A stretch of DNA of 64,000 bases from Varanus komodoensis (GCF_004798865.1 NW_025335268.1:85308934-85372933), one strand, 5' to 3'. Numbered from the stretch's first letter, positions 1-12,014 are shown. The notes: generated by a model from the letters alone, not told the origin. Numbers and translations: made by a program.

Positions 1-455
1 TGCACTGGTCACCAGTGTGTTTCTGAGCCCCACTGAAAGTGCGAGTTTTGATTTCTAAAGCCTTAAATGGCTTGGGTCCAAATTCCTTGAAGGATACCTT
101 CACCCATATCAGCCTGTCCACATTTTAAGATCAGCAAGAGAGGCCCTTCTCATCTCTGGCCCATGAGAGTAATTAGGTGTGTGACCACGCATGAAAAGAC
201 CTTCTCTGCAGTTGTCTGACACCTCTGGGTTAGTTGCCACTGGGCTTCTGCCATGGGTCAACACAGCAAGCTTTTAAAAACTCTGCAAACATAAAATTTT
301 ATTCCAGCTTTCTCCTGAGAGGTTTGCTCTTGCTCTGACTGTTCTGTGGTGTTTTTATTGCTATTAATATTGTATTATTTATATATGCTTGTTGCTTACC
401 ACCTTGAGAGGGCTCCTGCCCTCAGAAGTATCCAAGGCTATTTTAAATAAAATAA
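1..455 (+). repeat. L2-clade LINE, 3' end
   Basis: Near positions 69-170 the plus strand still reads as the C-terminal tail of an L2-type reverse transcriptase (a GLGPNSLKD-like stretch, matching the GLGPGYLKERL motif of better copies in this window). A 3' untranslated part follows, ending in an AT-rich tail near 455. Only the last few hundred bases are present and they are decayed. The left boundary is the window edge. Confidence 0.6.
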
Positions 456-1110
456 TTTAAATTATCTTGCTTTTACAAGATCCCACGTACAAGTTATAAC
501 TGGATCTCTTTATTTGGCAGTAAAATGACATGACTTACTGTAAACGGCAATTGCACCAGAATCAAAATATAGTGACATATTTTTATACTAATGAGACATG
601 GCAAAATGCCTGGTGTAGACCTTTCTGAAACCAATAGACACTTTTTAGTTGTGTCTCAACAGCTTTAGTTCAAGCTGGCCTTCAATCTCTTTGCAAAAAA
701 ATGACAGACATGAAGGAGATCTGCAGCAACTTCTGTTACCCCAGGCTCTGTCAGAAGGTCCTAGGATTGGCTGTTATTCATGCTATTCTTGTAATTATTG
801 CAAGAGTAAGGAACCCAACTCTGGGTCTTTTATGGAGCGTAACTTAAAGGTTCATACATTTCACAATGTGTGCATTTCACAGAGACATTGCTCTCCAACA
901 TCCATGAGAACACAAGTTCTGCTGTCAAAGATATACCAGCTTTGGGCTCATTATGTTTCAGTGAAATACATTTTCTTGATTTGAATTTGAAATAGAATCC
1001 ATTAATTCTGTCTACGATTTTTGCACACAAGAAAGTAAGCAGAGAGAGGGGAGGAAGGAAGGAAAATCCTTAATGGAAAACTCAGATTTCTCCTCTAACA
1101 GCACAATCTA

Positions 1111-1189
1111 AACTTTTTTACTCAGAAGTAAGAACCACTAATTTCCGTGAAGCTTACTCCCAGGTAAGTGATTATAGGACTGCAGCTTG
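1111..1189. repeat. Short interspersed foldback repeat (copy 1)
   Basis: It carries the paired motifs TTACTCAGAAGTAAG and CTTACTCCCAGGTAAG, ending near a GGACTGCAGC tail. The same arrangement recurs at 3081-3152, 4841-4927 and 8081-8162. It resembles a repeat I know as very common in reptile genomes. I cannot assign it to a named family from memory. Confidence 0.5.
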
Positions 1190-1407
1190 ACACATGCTAT
1201 GACTTGGTTTGCATGAAATGACAAACAATTGTGTTTTTTTGGTTTTCACCATTGTGAGCTTGATGAGTTGTCTGGATCCAGTTATGGTGTATCCCTGTGA
1301 CTTGCTTTAGGCCTGGATACCACAACAAGAAATTATGACCTGTTGTACAGTTTCTGACACGCTCACCATGATTATCTGTTGTGAAATGTGGATCCATTTT
1401 TCTCTTC

Positions 1408-1441
1408 GTGGTGGTGGTGGTGGTGGTGGTGGTGGTGGTGG
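1408..1441 (+). repeat. (GTG)n microsatellite
   Basis: Eleven uninterrupted GTG units. They create poly-Trp and poly-Thr/Pro stretches in several open frames that are not genes. Confidence 0.95.
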
Positions 1442-3080
1442 GGACAGACACGCCATACAGTTCCATGGAAAGCGTGGCAACAAAAGGGACACTCCAGGCA
1501 TTTGATCTCCATGACTCACAGCAATCCAGCAACATGTGTTATCGTTTGTTTGGTTCCTAGTACCCATCATCCTGTTTACTTTCTGACCAGAGAAGGTGTG
1601 TAAATACACAGAAGGAGAAGAGGTGTGTGATGGAGTTACAGTCAGGAGGAGAAGGAAGGAACACCTACCCCAAAACTTCAGAGGTCTAGTAAGGGAGGCA
1701 GCAGAAGTCAATGGGCAAAAGTGAAGAATGAAGGGAATTCTGTTCACAGGGTTTGCTGGGATGCCTGGCATGAGTGAGAGGACAGAGTCAGGGAAGCAAA
1801 AAATGATGGAACCAGCTGGGGGTGTGATTGAGTGCCTGGAAGCATTGTGCATTCGGACTTGGAGCCACAGATCCTGATGGAGTGCTTCTCCTGACCCAAA
1901 TCTACCTGGACATGATGATCAGCATTCAAGGCAACCTTGGAGGCTACCTTGTTAAGGACAAGCTGGTCCCTTTCCTATGTCAGATCGAGACTGCCCTTCT
2001 CCACCAAGCATATTAGGGCATTTAAAGCAGCACTTATTGTTTTTGTGGTCTGTATTGTTGTGTATCATTGTGAATGGGCCAGAGAGCTTCAACCATTGGC
2101 CATCTAGAAATGAACAAACAACATTAGCTGGTTTATGGGCTTCTCCTTTGCACTGCAGCCCCTCCTGCTTGGACTCTTTGCTGGCTGGGGAGGAAAGTGC
2201 TTCTTTCTGAAGTCAAAGGCCTGATCTAGATACGAGCTGGGGAGTGGGGAGGTTAAAGAGAGCTTTAACTCTTTGTTCTCCATCATATCCCTGATCTGGA
2301 TAGAGTCCTCCACACTTATAATTGACATTATGGGGTAGGAAAGCCCATTCACTCTCTCTTCTCAGTGTGAAGTTTTATCACCGACACAATGTTAGTCCTA
2401 TGTATTGTAGATCCATTAAACTGAATGGGAATGAAGTTAATGTTGATGAATTTAAAGCTCATTCTTTTCAACAAGTCTACATAGCGCTAACATTGGATAG
2501 TATTGGCTGTGTATGTGTACCTGGCTGTGTGTGAATGGATGGGGTGGTGTGTTTGCATCCATGCATGTATCAGAAAGGCTATGGGGAGACTGTGCCTACC
2601 TTTTGGCTCCAGACACACCCACTTTGGTCTCCATGGATCTTCTCAGGCTGGACCCCGCTATGCACACTTACTTGGGAACCAGTCTCCCTGGACACAGTGG
2701 GACTCACTTCCAAGTAGACTTGCACTGGGTTGAGTTGATAGCAACTATCAGCCATCATAATTAGCTGACACAAACATGCTGCAGCTCCTGGGGCTTCATG
2801 AGCTTTTTCAGAATAAATGCTATTAGCACAATTAGACTGAATCGCCATTCCTAGTTACCTGGTGGTAAGCCTCATTGAAATCAATGAGACATACCTTTTC
2901 AGTAAACGTGTAAGATAGAGCTCTTGCTATTCCACTGGAAATTTATTCTGAGTAAGCTATAATTAATTCCAAAAGTATGGATTAATATATATGTCTTGAT
3001 TGTAAGAGACATATTTCTGTACAATAATGTGAACAAGTATTCCTAATACATTAAGGCATATATGTTCAATAACTATCAGG

Positions 3081-3152
3081 GCAATTCTGCGTATATTTAC
3101 TCAGAAGTAATTCCCATTGTGTTCAGTGGAACTTACTCACTTGAAATTGCCA
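3081..3152. repeat. Short interspersed foldback repeat (copy 2)
   Basis: Contains TTTACTCAGAAGTAATTCCC, then GTTCAGTGGAACTTACTCAC, the same paired-motif layout as at 1111-1189. Confidence 0.5.
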
Positions 3153-4081
3153 CCTAAGTTTCATGATTCATTCCTTTACAAAATACAGCCTTTAGATTTG
3201 TATTTGATAATATTACAATGAATTAATTTTGTTTCATTTTTCAATTGTATTTTTGTGTTAATTATAACTCAGAATCAAGAATATTTTAGCTGACTCTTTA
3301 AAAAGGTGTATAAGAACTGAATTAAGAGTTTCTAGAGGAAGCTTCAAACAAACTGGGTCTTTGTAATATTAGCATATAGGCTAATCATATTTCTGATTAT
3401 CCTATTCTACGGAAAAAGTACATACATGCCCACACATGCCTCCAGTTAATTTAAAGGCTAATTAATTTTTAAAATCTCTGTCGCATGGCTAAAACATCTA
3501 ATTGCTTACATTGGCTTATGTTTAATTTTCTAGATTTTAAGCAAACAGCTACAAAGGCTGTTGAAATAATCATACTGGTTGATCCTACACACACTTGACC
3601 CATAGATAAATCAAGTCAAATCCTTGACATATAATTGAACTTCTTGTTGAAGTAAGGATTCAGAACCAGAGAGGGGTTGTTTTTGCAGGTACCATTATTA
3701 ATCCTGAAAGTATAAGCTATAGTTGAGAAAAACACACTCACAAAAGCTACCTAGAATCTGCTGACTCTCAAGGAATCCCATTTCCTTCAGTGCAACTTCT
3801 CTAGGACATGTGATTTGAGGCTTAAAGCAAAATAACTGAGAAAGGAATAGAAAGATACAGCAATCAGCCTTTGCTTTAGCAATAAACTCTTTCTCCTCCA
3901 GTCTTAGGACATTTTATTAAATGTTTGGAACTGACCTTGCATTGTGCCATACTGCAATTTCAGTAGACTATCTACTGGTGCAGAGCTTAGTAGATGATAT
4001 CTATATACAGAAGTACTGTAAACAGATTCTTTGGTTATTTCCATTTTCGTGTTGCTCTGCCTAGAGAGTTCTGGGCAAGTT

Positions 4082-4840
4082 ACAACAGTTTATTTTATTT
4101 ATTCATTTATTAAAACATTTTTATGCCGCCCCATTCGCCGAAGCCTTGGGGCGGCTTACAACATAGATAAACAATAAGTTAAAATATCCATATAAAATAA
4201 TCTTAATTAAAACACACATTATAAAATAAGCCGCCCTGGCCAGATAAAATTCAATTGTATTTAGCATTTAAAATGTTGCTTAAATAAAGAGGTCTTAGCC
4301 TGGCGCCGAAAAACAAATAACGACGGCGCCAGGCGGACCTCTCTGGGGAGCGCATTCCATAACTTAGGCGCCACCGCTGAGAAAGCCCTCCTCCGAGTAG
4401 CCACCCTCCTAATTTCTCTCACGGAGGGCTCCCGGAGAAGGGCCTCTCCCGCCGATCTCAGGGGGCGACTGGGCAAATATGGATGTAAGCGCTCCTTCAG
4501 GTAACCAGGACCCAAGCTGTTTAGGGCTTTATAGGTCATTACCAACACCTTGAATTGGGCCCGGACTTCAATGGGGAGCCAGTGAAGCTGACGGAGAACT
4601 GGAGTCATGTGAACATAACGTCCAGTCCCCGTCAGCAGCCTGGCAGCTCTATTCTGAACCAATTGAAGTATCCAGACCGTCTTCAAGGGTAGCCCCACGT
4701 AGAGCGCGTTACAGAAGTCAAGACGGGAAGTCACCAGCGCATGAGTCACTGTTGCAAGGCAGTCGTACTCCAGGTAGGGGCGCAGCTGATGAATCAGCCG
4801 AAGCTGGAGGAAAGCGCTGGAGTTGTAAAGGGACTTGCAG
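4082..4840 (-). repeat. L2-clade LINE, 3' part with RT C-terminus
   Basis: On the minus strand 4261-4845 is an open frame matching the C-terminal region of L2-type LINE polyproteins: LRLIHQLRPYL, TVTHALVTSRLDFCNALYVG, then QLHWLPIEVRAQFKVL and YLPSRPLRSAGEALL. The 3' untranslated tail (4082-4260) includes a GCCGCCCC...CGCCGAAGCC segment and ends in TTTATT repeats. The frame is intact over about 190 residues, so this copy is fairly young, but it is 5'-truncated and cannot move by itself. Confidence 0.85.
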
Positions 4841-4927
4841 AACAATCCTATGCATGGTTATTTGGAAGTACATCCCAGGGGTTTCAGTATGCCTGACTTT
4901 TAGTAAAGCTGTTTAGGACTACAGCCT
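4841..4927. repeat. Short interspersed foldback repeat (copy 3)
   Basis: Starts AATCCTATGCATGGTTATT and ends TTTAGGACTACAGCC, the diverged ends of the same short repeat as 1111-1189. It abuts the 5' truncation point of the L2 copy to its left. Confidence 0.45.
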
Positions 4928-5639
4928 TTCAAAGCAATCTTGCATTCTCAGAAAACTGGAGACAGGGAGGGAGACACCGAAACATCAGCCTGGGAGAGGA
5001 AGAAACATCCACAGCTCGGAATCTTCTAAGCCAGGCATGCCCACTGCATCTCTGGGAACTTGGCCAGCCTGAATCCCATCCAAAATCCAGGCATGTGCTA
5101 GTGATGACAATCACATAGTGGGGAGCACAATCAACCAGACAGCATGAGCATGTCTGAGGGAACCCTGACATGCAACTTTCTGTGAAGGCACAAATCAGGA
5201 CTGCTTGTGCAAATCCAGAGAGTTTCCATCTTTCCCCATTGCCATTGTTGATTGATGGATAACCAGTGCAGTTGCAGAGACACCCAAATGCTTTCAGGAG
5301 TACTGTCCAAATACTTGTAGAAGAAAACATGCTAAATAAACACTGTATCAGAGACCCCAATCTGGGCTTCCGGAGTTCCCAACAAAGTCATCCTCCCTTT
5401 TCCTCAGCCACCAATAATTTAGTAGTTTCCCAAACTTATGTGCAGTTTTTCCCCATTCTAAAAGTTGATATATTTCTCAGGTTTAGTTACTGGCAAGTTT
5501 AATCTAATTTATGCCAGTATTTGGGGCCTGGCCCCTTCTCCTTTTGGCTCAGTTGACTACTGGAAGTTCCCAAGAGTTTCTGGGAAATTGTATCTGGCCC
5601 TTTAGCTGAAAAAGGGCCAGCATCCCTGATTTATCATAA
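4928..5639. other. Non-coding, no recognised feature
   Basis: No gene or clear repeat. A 143-residue minus-strand open frame (4929-5360) has no recognisable domain and no splice context, and is taken as chance. Confidence 0.5.
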
Positions 5640-6322
5640 AAAGAAGCCTTGCATAACAAGTTTTATAAATCTTGTCAGCTGCCTGGGACATCTCAGCCCT
5701 AAGATTCCAGAACATGGAAAAGAATTCCTAGATGCACAAGAATCACAGACTTCTGTTTGTGGAAACCTATGGATATATTGAGAGAGAGTTGATCCAAGAT
5801 ATTTTGCTGAGGTTAAGGGCATGTCCCACCACTATTTCATGTAAAGAACCCAAACTGGCAGTTCAGTCTTCCTTTAACATTGGTGAAGAGACTGGAGCCC
5901 CAACCATTGAAGAATGGAGAAATAGATTAGCTGAATATGCAGGGATGGCAAAGCTAACTAATTATGTAAGCATAAGATCTTAGAGGAATTTAATGACAAA
6001 TGGAGATTTTATTGTGCTTAGCATGATTAATGGAAGTTCAAGGAAGTTTGGGAAAAAGGGGAAAGCATTAGAATTTGAACTGGTAAGAAAATCTGTTGAT
6101 GTATAGAATAATGATTCTATTTTGTCTTTTGCAAACTCTCACAGGGCGTGGGAAGATATGAAGAGAGTTGGTTCTGGGGGCTGCAGTATATGGGCTGTGT
6201 TTGTTTGTAATTCCCTTGGCAACTTTGTTTATTCTGTCCATTTTACTTTGTTCTGTTTATGTTAGTCTTTCTTTTGTTCTGTATTTTTATGTAATTATAA
6301 TTAATAAAAAAATTAAAAATGG
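5640..6322 (+). repeat. L1 LINE, 3' end
   Basis: Plus-strand translation near 5900-5980 reads PTIEEWRNRLAEYAGMAKLT, the conserved C-terminus of L1 ORF2 proteins. It is followed by a T-rich 3' untranslated region ending in an A-rich tail (AATAAAAAAATTAAAAATG) near 6322. It is a 5'-truncated relic. Confidence 0.7.
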
Positions 6323-6611
6323 AGAAGAAAGAGCACCATCTAACAACTGAGGACAGCAGGCTTGTGGGGTTTTTTTTGGGGGGGGGCTGCCCAGGGTCAG
6401 CCATTGTGACACCCATAGCCGTGTGTTCTAACAAGTTGCTGTTGTTCCCCATCCCTCAGTGTTTGCTACCTAAAGTGGTCACTTACACATTTCCAAAAAA
6501 AGAGAGTCCCAAACTAGACACACTTTTACATACAGTTTGCAAACTTTCAATGTGCAGATGAAAATGTAGAAATATTTACCAAAATCTAAATAGTTATAAA
6601 ATATATAGAAA

Positions 6612-6975
6612 CAGAGCAAGTCAGAAGGGGTCTCCCAGGCCCTCTAGTCTGACTCCCGGCTCCAGCCGGCTCCACTCACGACATGCCCACCATGTGCATG
6701 TCCAGCCTGTCCTTGAACACCTGCACCGATGGGGCCTCCACAACCTCTCGTGGAAGCCCATTCCACACCCTTGGGGTCCTAACTGTCCGGAAGTGCTTCC
6801 TGGCATCCAAATGGAACCTTGGCTCCCTGAGCTTTGCTCCGTTGGAGCACGTCCCGCCTTCCTCTGCAGGGGAGGACAAGTCTCTACCCAGCTCTATGTG
6901 ACATCCCCTCACATACCTGTATGTCGCCAACATGTCCCCTCTGAGTCTCCTCTTCTCATATATCACTAAGGTGGG
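6612..6975 (-). repeat. CR1 LINE, 3' end
   Basis: Minus-strand translation contains EKRRLRGDMLATYRYVRG, FHLDARKHFRTVRTPRVWN and LPREVVEAPSVQVFKDRLD, the standard C-terminus of CR1 reverse transcriptase. The short 3' tail with the GTCTGACTCCCGGCTCCAG block lies at 6640-6665. It is open over about 96 residues and 5'-truncated. Confidence 0.88.
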
Positions 6976-7254
6976 AGAACAGAGTGACCAGGCAACCCAG
7001 GTGACCAGGGTTCTTCCTCTCTAAACTGGGCTGCCCATCAAATGGAGGGGTATCCCCTGTTAAATAGCACACCTGGCCACTTTGCCTGCTCTGCTTGATT
7101 GTACAACCAGAGCTGTATGACTATCATCCATGTGGCTAGTTTTGTGGATATGCCTATTCCTACTGTTCGTTGGGGGAAAAGAATCTGAGCATCTTCTCAA
7201 ACATCTCCAGAAGTGAGAGCATTGGTTATGTGGTCAGGACAACACCCTCCACCA

Positions 7255-7690
7255 CAAGAGTGGCTCATGAAGGCATCAAGTTGGAAGGGGTCATTTAAGC
7301 CATTGAGTCCAACTCCTTGCCCTGTGCAGGATTTCAGATTAAAGCACCCCTGGCAGACAGCTGCCCAGTCTCCACTTGACTAGCTGCAGCAAGAAAGAGG
7401 ATTCCACCTCCCTAGGCTGTTGGCTTCCTTGTTGATTGTTCCGACAGCAAGAATTTCTTGATATTCAGGCGAAGTTTGCCTTCCTTTAACTTAGCCTACT
7501 CTTGGATGATAGGGAACAGGTTGTGCTCGTCTTTCGTATGACAATGCTTTAGGTACTTGAAAAGCGCTGTCATCTCATCCCTCAGTCTTGTGAAGGCTAC
7601 ACACATCCCATTCCCTTCAATATTTCCTCACAGGACTGTGTTTTTAGTCCCCTGATATTGCCCTTCTCTGAACTCATGCCAATTTATCTG
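7255..7690 (-). repeat. CR1 LINE, older subfamily, 3' end
   Basis: Segments such as GAGTCCAACTCCTTGCCCTG, ATTAAAGCACCCCTGGCAGA and CTGTCATCTCATCCCTCAGT are the reverse complement of a CR1 3' end of a different, more decayed subfamily than 6612-6975. No open frame survives. Confidence 0.7.
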
Positions 7691-8080
7691 AATCCCTTTT
7701 ACACTGCAGGCTCAGTGAAATTCCAAGGTTCACTGAAGTGACAAAATCTTTGGGGAATAAAACCCCTCTATGGAGGAGCCCCCTCCCCTGCTCCACTGCC
7801 TAATGAGGACTTTACATACTCAGTGCTTAGACCCCTATGTGTGGGGCACATGGGAAAGAAATTGGGAGGGAGGGGAAACAGAATGGTGTATCCCGAACAA
7901 GGGCTGCAATGTTTCTTCTTGTAGCTTAACCTGAAATACAGTATGCTTCAAAAAGATGACACATTACAACTGACTATCAAATGTATTTTTTAATTTAAAC
8001 GTTAAGATAAAATTACAAAAACTACTGAAGCAATGAATCTATGCAGGAAAAAAGGTTGAAAATAACTCAGATTACATTTG
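7691..8080. other. Non-coding, no recognised feature
   Basis: No gene or clear repeat was recognised between the CR1 relic and the next foldback repeat. Confidence 0.45.
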
Positions 8081-8162
8081 CAGCCTGATCCTAGACATAA
8101 TTACACAGAAGTAAATCCTACTTAATTCAATGCAGCTCACTCTCAGGTAAAGTTGCATAGAC
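8081..8162. repeat. Short interspersed foldback repeat (copy 4)
   Basis: CAGCCTGATCCTAGACATAA, ACACAGAAGTAAATCC, AATTCAATGCAGCTCACTCT and CAGGTAAAGTTGCATAG follow the layout of copies 1-3. Confidence 0.5.
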
Positions 8163-8222
8163 AAGGCAAGCCTACACATGTCTACCCAGATGTAAAGCAC
8201 AGAATTCAGAAGTGTGCAGCAT

Positions 8223-8340
8223 TCTCCACCCTCATGCTGTCCAGATGTTTCAGATGACAACCCCTGCCAGCCCCAGCTTGCATGGCCAATGGTCAGGGAT
8301 GCTGGGAGCTGTAGTCCAAAACATCTGGAGGCCACTGGGT
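8223..8340. mobile_element. Non-autonomous foldback DNA element
   Basis: The ends pair as an imperfect inverted repeat: CCAGATGTTTCAGATGACAA on the left against TGTAGTCCAAAACATCTGG on the right, around a short centre (GGCCAATGGTCAGGGATG). This pattern is abundant in reptile genomes and looks like a MITE-type element. Related copies lie near 9385-9485, 24905-25030 and 46712-46832. Superfamily not determined. Confidence 0.6.
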
Positions 8341-9380
8341 TGATGTGTAGGATTTCAGGCTTAGTTATTCACCAGTGAAGCAAAAACATATTGTCAGCAA
8401 TAGAAGTTTTCAAAAGGCATGATATCCAACAAAACACCAATAAAGTCACTGGAAACGGTGGACTTTGATGAAAGAGAAATTATCTTTGTGTTTAAGTTGT
8501 GCCTTTTATTTACTGGGAACATGAAATCATTATCTAAGAGGCCTTTTCCTCTCTCTGGAGGAGACATTCTAAACATGTTCATGTTGCCCTACTGAAAATG
8601 AATAGCCACTGCTTTACTTGGCATAGTTGGTTCTATTCTACACTTAAAAGGTAATCACATGCAATACATGTCTTGGTTTTTAGACAACAATGATTTCAGT
8701 GGAGAGGGGAATTTAAACAAAGGTATTATTTCCCTGAAAGGCAAAAATCCTGTCCACCCTAATGAGTACATAGGTAGCAGCCTTAGTATTCAAGTAATCA
8801 ATGGGCCAGATTCTCAGCAAGTGAAAATGAACACAGCTCCATGAAAATCCTACCTATTCTCACAGTGGATGAGAATCCAGGCCAAGATGATCATGTATGC
8901 AAAAAGAGAATTCAGCCAGGAGTGTTTGCCTGTGCAAGTTCTCCTGAAATGGGGTCGGACACAAACACAGGTAAAGCTCCTGTAGCTCTCCTGTTAAGGT
9001 GGAACTCTGCGTAAGGAATTCACAGGTAAGTAGCGTCGGCTGTGGCTAAAGATGGCCAAAATCCCTGCTCTCTGTATGATTTTGGTTTCCATGTGCTATC
9101 AGGATGGAAAGCAATGACCTGTTTTGCCAGTATTTCGGCCTACCTGTATGCGGAGATCTGCCAAACCCACACATGCTGTTTGCGCAGCGAGCAAATTTGT
9201 ATGCATCAGGAATGAGAACCCGATTCTTGGAGAGTCGAGAGGGCTGCCATCATTTGATTGAGTCGCACTTTTCTTTCTGCTCCTCTCTTTGTGTAACTGC
9301 AGACTTCTTGAATCAAAATAACCTTCTGGAACTATTAGTAGTCAAACTTTTTTTCTGCCACAGGCCTTGAATGCCTTAGA
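8341..9380. other. Non-coding, no recognised feature
   Basis: No supported gene or repeat. The short open frames (up to 88 residues) have no recognisable domain. Confidence 0.45.
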
Positions 9381-9384
9381 GCAG

Positions 9385-9485
9385 GGGTAGGCATCTGGTA
9401 CCCTCCTTACATTTTCTCACAACTCCATACAACATGGTCAGGGATTGTGGAACTTGTATTCTATACACAAGTGCCTTCCAGACAT
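9385..9485. mobile_element. Decayed foldback element, same family as 8223-8340
   Basis: Shows GGCATCTGGTACCCTCC at one side, CATGGTCAGGGATTGTGGAA in the centre and CCTTCCAGACATTTG at the other, the diverged layout of the foldback family. Confidence 0.4.
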
Positions 9486-9489
9486 TTGA

Positions 9490-9697
9490 CCGCAACACCC
9501 AGGGGTGTACTCACTTTTGTTGCCAACAGTTTAGACACTGATGGCTGTGTGTTATTTTGAGGGGACAGCAAATTTACACTGTTATACAAGCTGTACACTC
9601 ACTATACATTGTAGCAGTGTCATTTCTTCAGGGTTGTCACATGAAAAGATGTATTTACAAAATGTGAGGGGTGTACTCACTTCTGTGATATACTGTA
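9490..9697 (+). mobile_element. Tc1/mariner transposon, terminal fragment
   Basis: Two copies of the GGGGTGTACTCACTT motif flank about 160 bp, and the fragment ends GTGATATACTG followed by TA. This is the outer end of a Tc1-like transposon whose tip is CAGTATATCAC, with TA as the duplicated target. The transposase gene is absent. Confidence 0.75.
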
Positions 9698-9910
9698 ATT
9701 CCGTGTCAATGGTCCTGCTAGATCGGAATTCTGAGAGCTGTGATGCAAATGCCTCTGAAAGCCACCTGGTTGGGGAAGGCTAGTCTAACTCATTTGGAAG
9801 GCACCAGTTTACCTCTCTTGCCTTAGACTGTAAAAAAGGTCTTAGGTGTCATTGAGCTGCTGATTACAGTTTGTGCTGTTTTTGTGTGTTATGTCAATGT
9901 AATGCTGTGT

Positions 9911-9929
9911 AATAATAATAATAATAATA
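9911..9929 (+). repeat. (AAT)n microsatellite
   Basis: Six AAT units in tandem. Confidence 0.85.
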
Positions 9930-10943
9930 CTGTTTTATTGCTATTGAGTTGGTTGGCAGTTGCTTGTTTTTCTGTATTATCGGGTGTCTGTAGGGAGACA
10001 TTTCAGTTTGAGCATGTACAGCAAAGGGGAGAAAGAAAAATTTCAGATCGGAAAGATAAATAGCACAACTAGGTTGTGCTTCCTGATTACTATGTAAACT
10101 AGCTAGACTATTATCTTCCTTTATAGCTAGATGATTAAATTAGATATGACTTCCTTATAATGGATACTGTTTGAGCTTGTTGTAGAATTTGGAATTCCAT
10201 AATAGAGATCAGAATAGTCTTGACGGGAAGCTGTGGGGTGCTTGTGGACACCCTGTGGGAGTGAAGAAAAGAGTAACTCAGACATGGGTGAACTGAATTT
10301 GGGGAAGGTAATCACAAATACTAGGCATCTGGGGAAGGTAATCAAAATAACTCAGAGCTCTTTCTGGCCATGCTGTCAACGCTATTGGAGTTAGTCTGCT
10401 TTTGGTGGCACATTCCAGATGGCACAGCCTTTCCCTGCCTTCACTGAAGAATGGGATGGTGGCCTTTTTAAAATGTGCACTTCAGGTGTAACAGCATATT
10501 AAGGCCACCACTTCTAAGCCCCTAAGTGCCCGTCTCTGAAGATGCCTGAGCCTTCTCTAGCTAGGAGGTAGCCAGTCAATCCATAGCATGTCTGATTCTT
10601 CCAGACAGATTGTTAAAGTGCCAAAGGCATATGCTGTGAGTAAGAGCATATGATTTATGGATAGAAATGAGATACTACAGCTGGAAATCTAAAACCTGCA
10701 CATGTCCACTATGTGAAGAAAACAAGGGTTAACTCAACATGCATGTACATTGCTCAATACCGCATGATTCAGGGTTATCACCTGAAGCTGATCTACAAGT
10801 TACACTCACCACAGGGCTTTGTATCCCCCACAGTCAATTTTCCACAGGTAGCGATAATATTTGGCAGCACTCGTTATGAATCAACGTAAGTGGAGCAGCC
10901 ATGCTGGCGGCTTGTACACTGCAAAGACTGCTAGATAGTATAG

Positions 10944-10973
10944 CTGTGTGTGTGTGCGCGCGTGTGTGTGTGT
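10944..10973 (+). repeat. (TG)n/(CG)n alternating purine-pyrimidine tract
   Basis: About 30 bp of strictly alternating TG and CG dinucleotides, a classic Z-DNA-prone sequence, about 0.75 kb 3' of the GABRA5 stop. Confidence 0.85.
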
Positions 10974-11714
10974 AAAACCTGCCACAAGAACGTGGCCCAG
11001 TTTTTTTGAGATTTGCAGCTGAAACTGTAGATTAGCTCCACTTAAAAGTTCTGCAGTATGAGACGATGCATGGAAAAAAGAAAACTACACCTGTGATAGT
11101 TGATCAATGATTATCTCGCACAACCAGTTCATCAAGGGAAAAGTACAAATCTGTGGTCTGCCACTAATCCAAAAGCCTGCTAGTGGGCAGACATATCTGA
11201 AAGGTGTTGCAAATCCAGTTGCCTGTGTAGGTTCTGTTCCTGTCAGGTTCCGATTCCTAGCCGGACCACTCCAGAACTGGCAAACTCTGAAATGGTTTGA
11301 TTGAACGTCTTGCAACTGCAGATTCCCAGTCTCCACCTCTTTGCATGACTGTACATTCAAAGTATAAAAAACTGCAGATATGCAATATGCTCAAACAGTT
11401 AAAAAATATACCCTATTTCATTTGTAAACTATCAATGCAAGATATTCAGCTGTACAGAAGCCATGTTTCTCCTGGTCTTCAGCTGTCCTAGAAAGACTGA
11501 TGTCTGCTGACATTAATGTAATTGTTGGAAACATCTCTGAGGTTACATGTAGAAACAATCAAGGCAAGAATAAATTTTGTACATATTGTTAAACATGCAA
11601 AAACTTCCTGAAGAATATTGCCCAAAGGTCAAAAGTCTTTTGGAACCTCAGATTCTCCTTGGTAGCATTTGTTTTTGCAAGTATGGCTAACACTTGATCA
11701 TGAAGTTCTCCTGT

Positions 11715-12014
11715 TTATTTTGGAGAAGCAGCACCTTTAATAACAGGTTCCCTGTTCAAATACGTGGCCCAATAAACTAAGTTAAAAGTTCCAAACAGGA
11801 CTGGGAAAACTATTCGGGACATCTTGTCAATCTTACTGATGCTGTTATAGGTCTTTTTGTTTTCAGCAGGTTTCTCAACGGGTTTTGCTGGAACAGGTGC
11901 TGAGTTAGAGATGACTGAAGGGCTGGAGTCTTTTGGTATGCTTAATGTAGGGGTCGTCTTTCCAATGTTGTAAGTGTTCATGGATTTGTTTGCCAGTAAT
12001 TCACGCTCTTTTTT
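11715..12014 (-). CDS. GABRA5: GABRA5 last coding exon: TM3-TM4 loop, TM4 and C-terminus
   Basis: This exon encodes the last 99 residues of the alpha-5 subunit, a chloride-channel subunit that mediates extrasynaptic (tonic) inhibition in neurons. It opens after a TTTTACAG acceptor with KKEREL, continues through a variable cytoplasmic loop, then [17 protein letters not shown]4 ([18 protein letters not shown]) and the C-terminus [13 protein letters not shown]. That C-terminus separates alpha-5 from alpha-1, -2 and -3, whose tails differ. The stop is TAA at 11715-11717. Phase 0 joins the preceding exon to give AAKKKKKEREL, the same length as AAKIKKKEREL in mammalian alpha-5. The loop (about 12 residues after the start to KKTYNS) is the most diverged part of the protein. 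Confidence 0.97.
   Translation of the reverse strand, partial: KKERELLANKSMNTYNIGKTTPTLSIPKDSSPSVISNSAPVPAKPVEKPAENKKTYNSISKIDKMSRIVFPVLFGTFNLVYWATYLNREPVIKGAASPK

Larger units (their letters stand above)
456..4080. other. Non-coding 3' flank of GABRA5, mostly AT-rich
   Basis: No supported gene. Apart from a GTG microsatellite and two copies of a short foldback repeat, the stretch looks single-copy and AT-rich. About 3170-3560 is dense in ATTA/TAAT cores and could hold a conserved regulatory element, but that cannot be judged from one sequence. The open frames here are short and without recognisable domains. Confidence 0.5.
9698..11714. other. GABRA5 3' UTR (extent unknown) and 3' flank
   Basis: The region directly downstream of the GABRA5 stop on the minus strand must include its 3' UTR, but the end is not clear. 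On the minus strand an AATAAA overlaps the stop codon itself (11714-11719, too early to be used). The next AATAAA found is at 9934-9939, which would give a UTR of about 1.8 kb, but it lies next to an AAT microsatellite. The weaker hexamer TATAAA occurs near 10120. Confidence 0.4.

Noticed and set aside
1307-1852. 181-residue minus-strand open frame
   Set aside because: It runs through the GTG microsatellite, giving poly-Pro. No domain, no splice context.
1-11700. Exons of GABRG3, expected 3' of GABRA5
   Set aside because: Searched by eye for GABA-A receptor motifs ([19 protein letters not shown]) on both strands and found none. The neighbour must lie further left.
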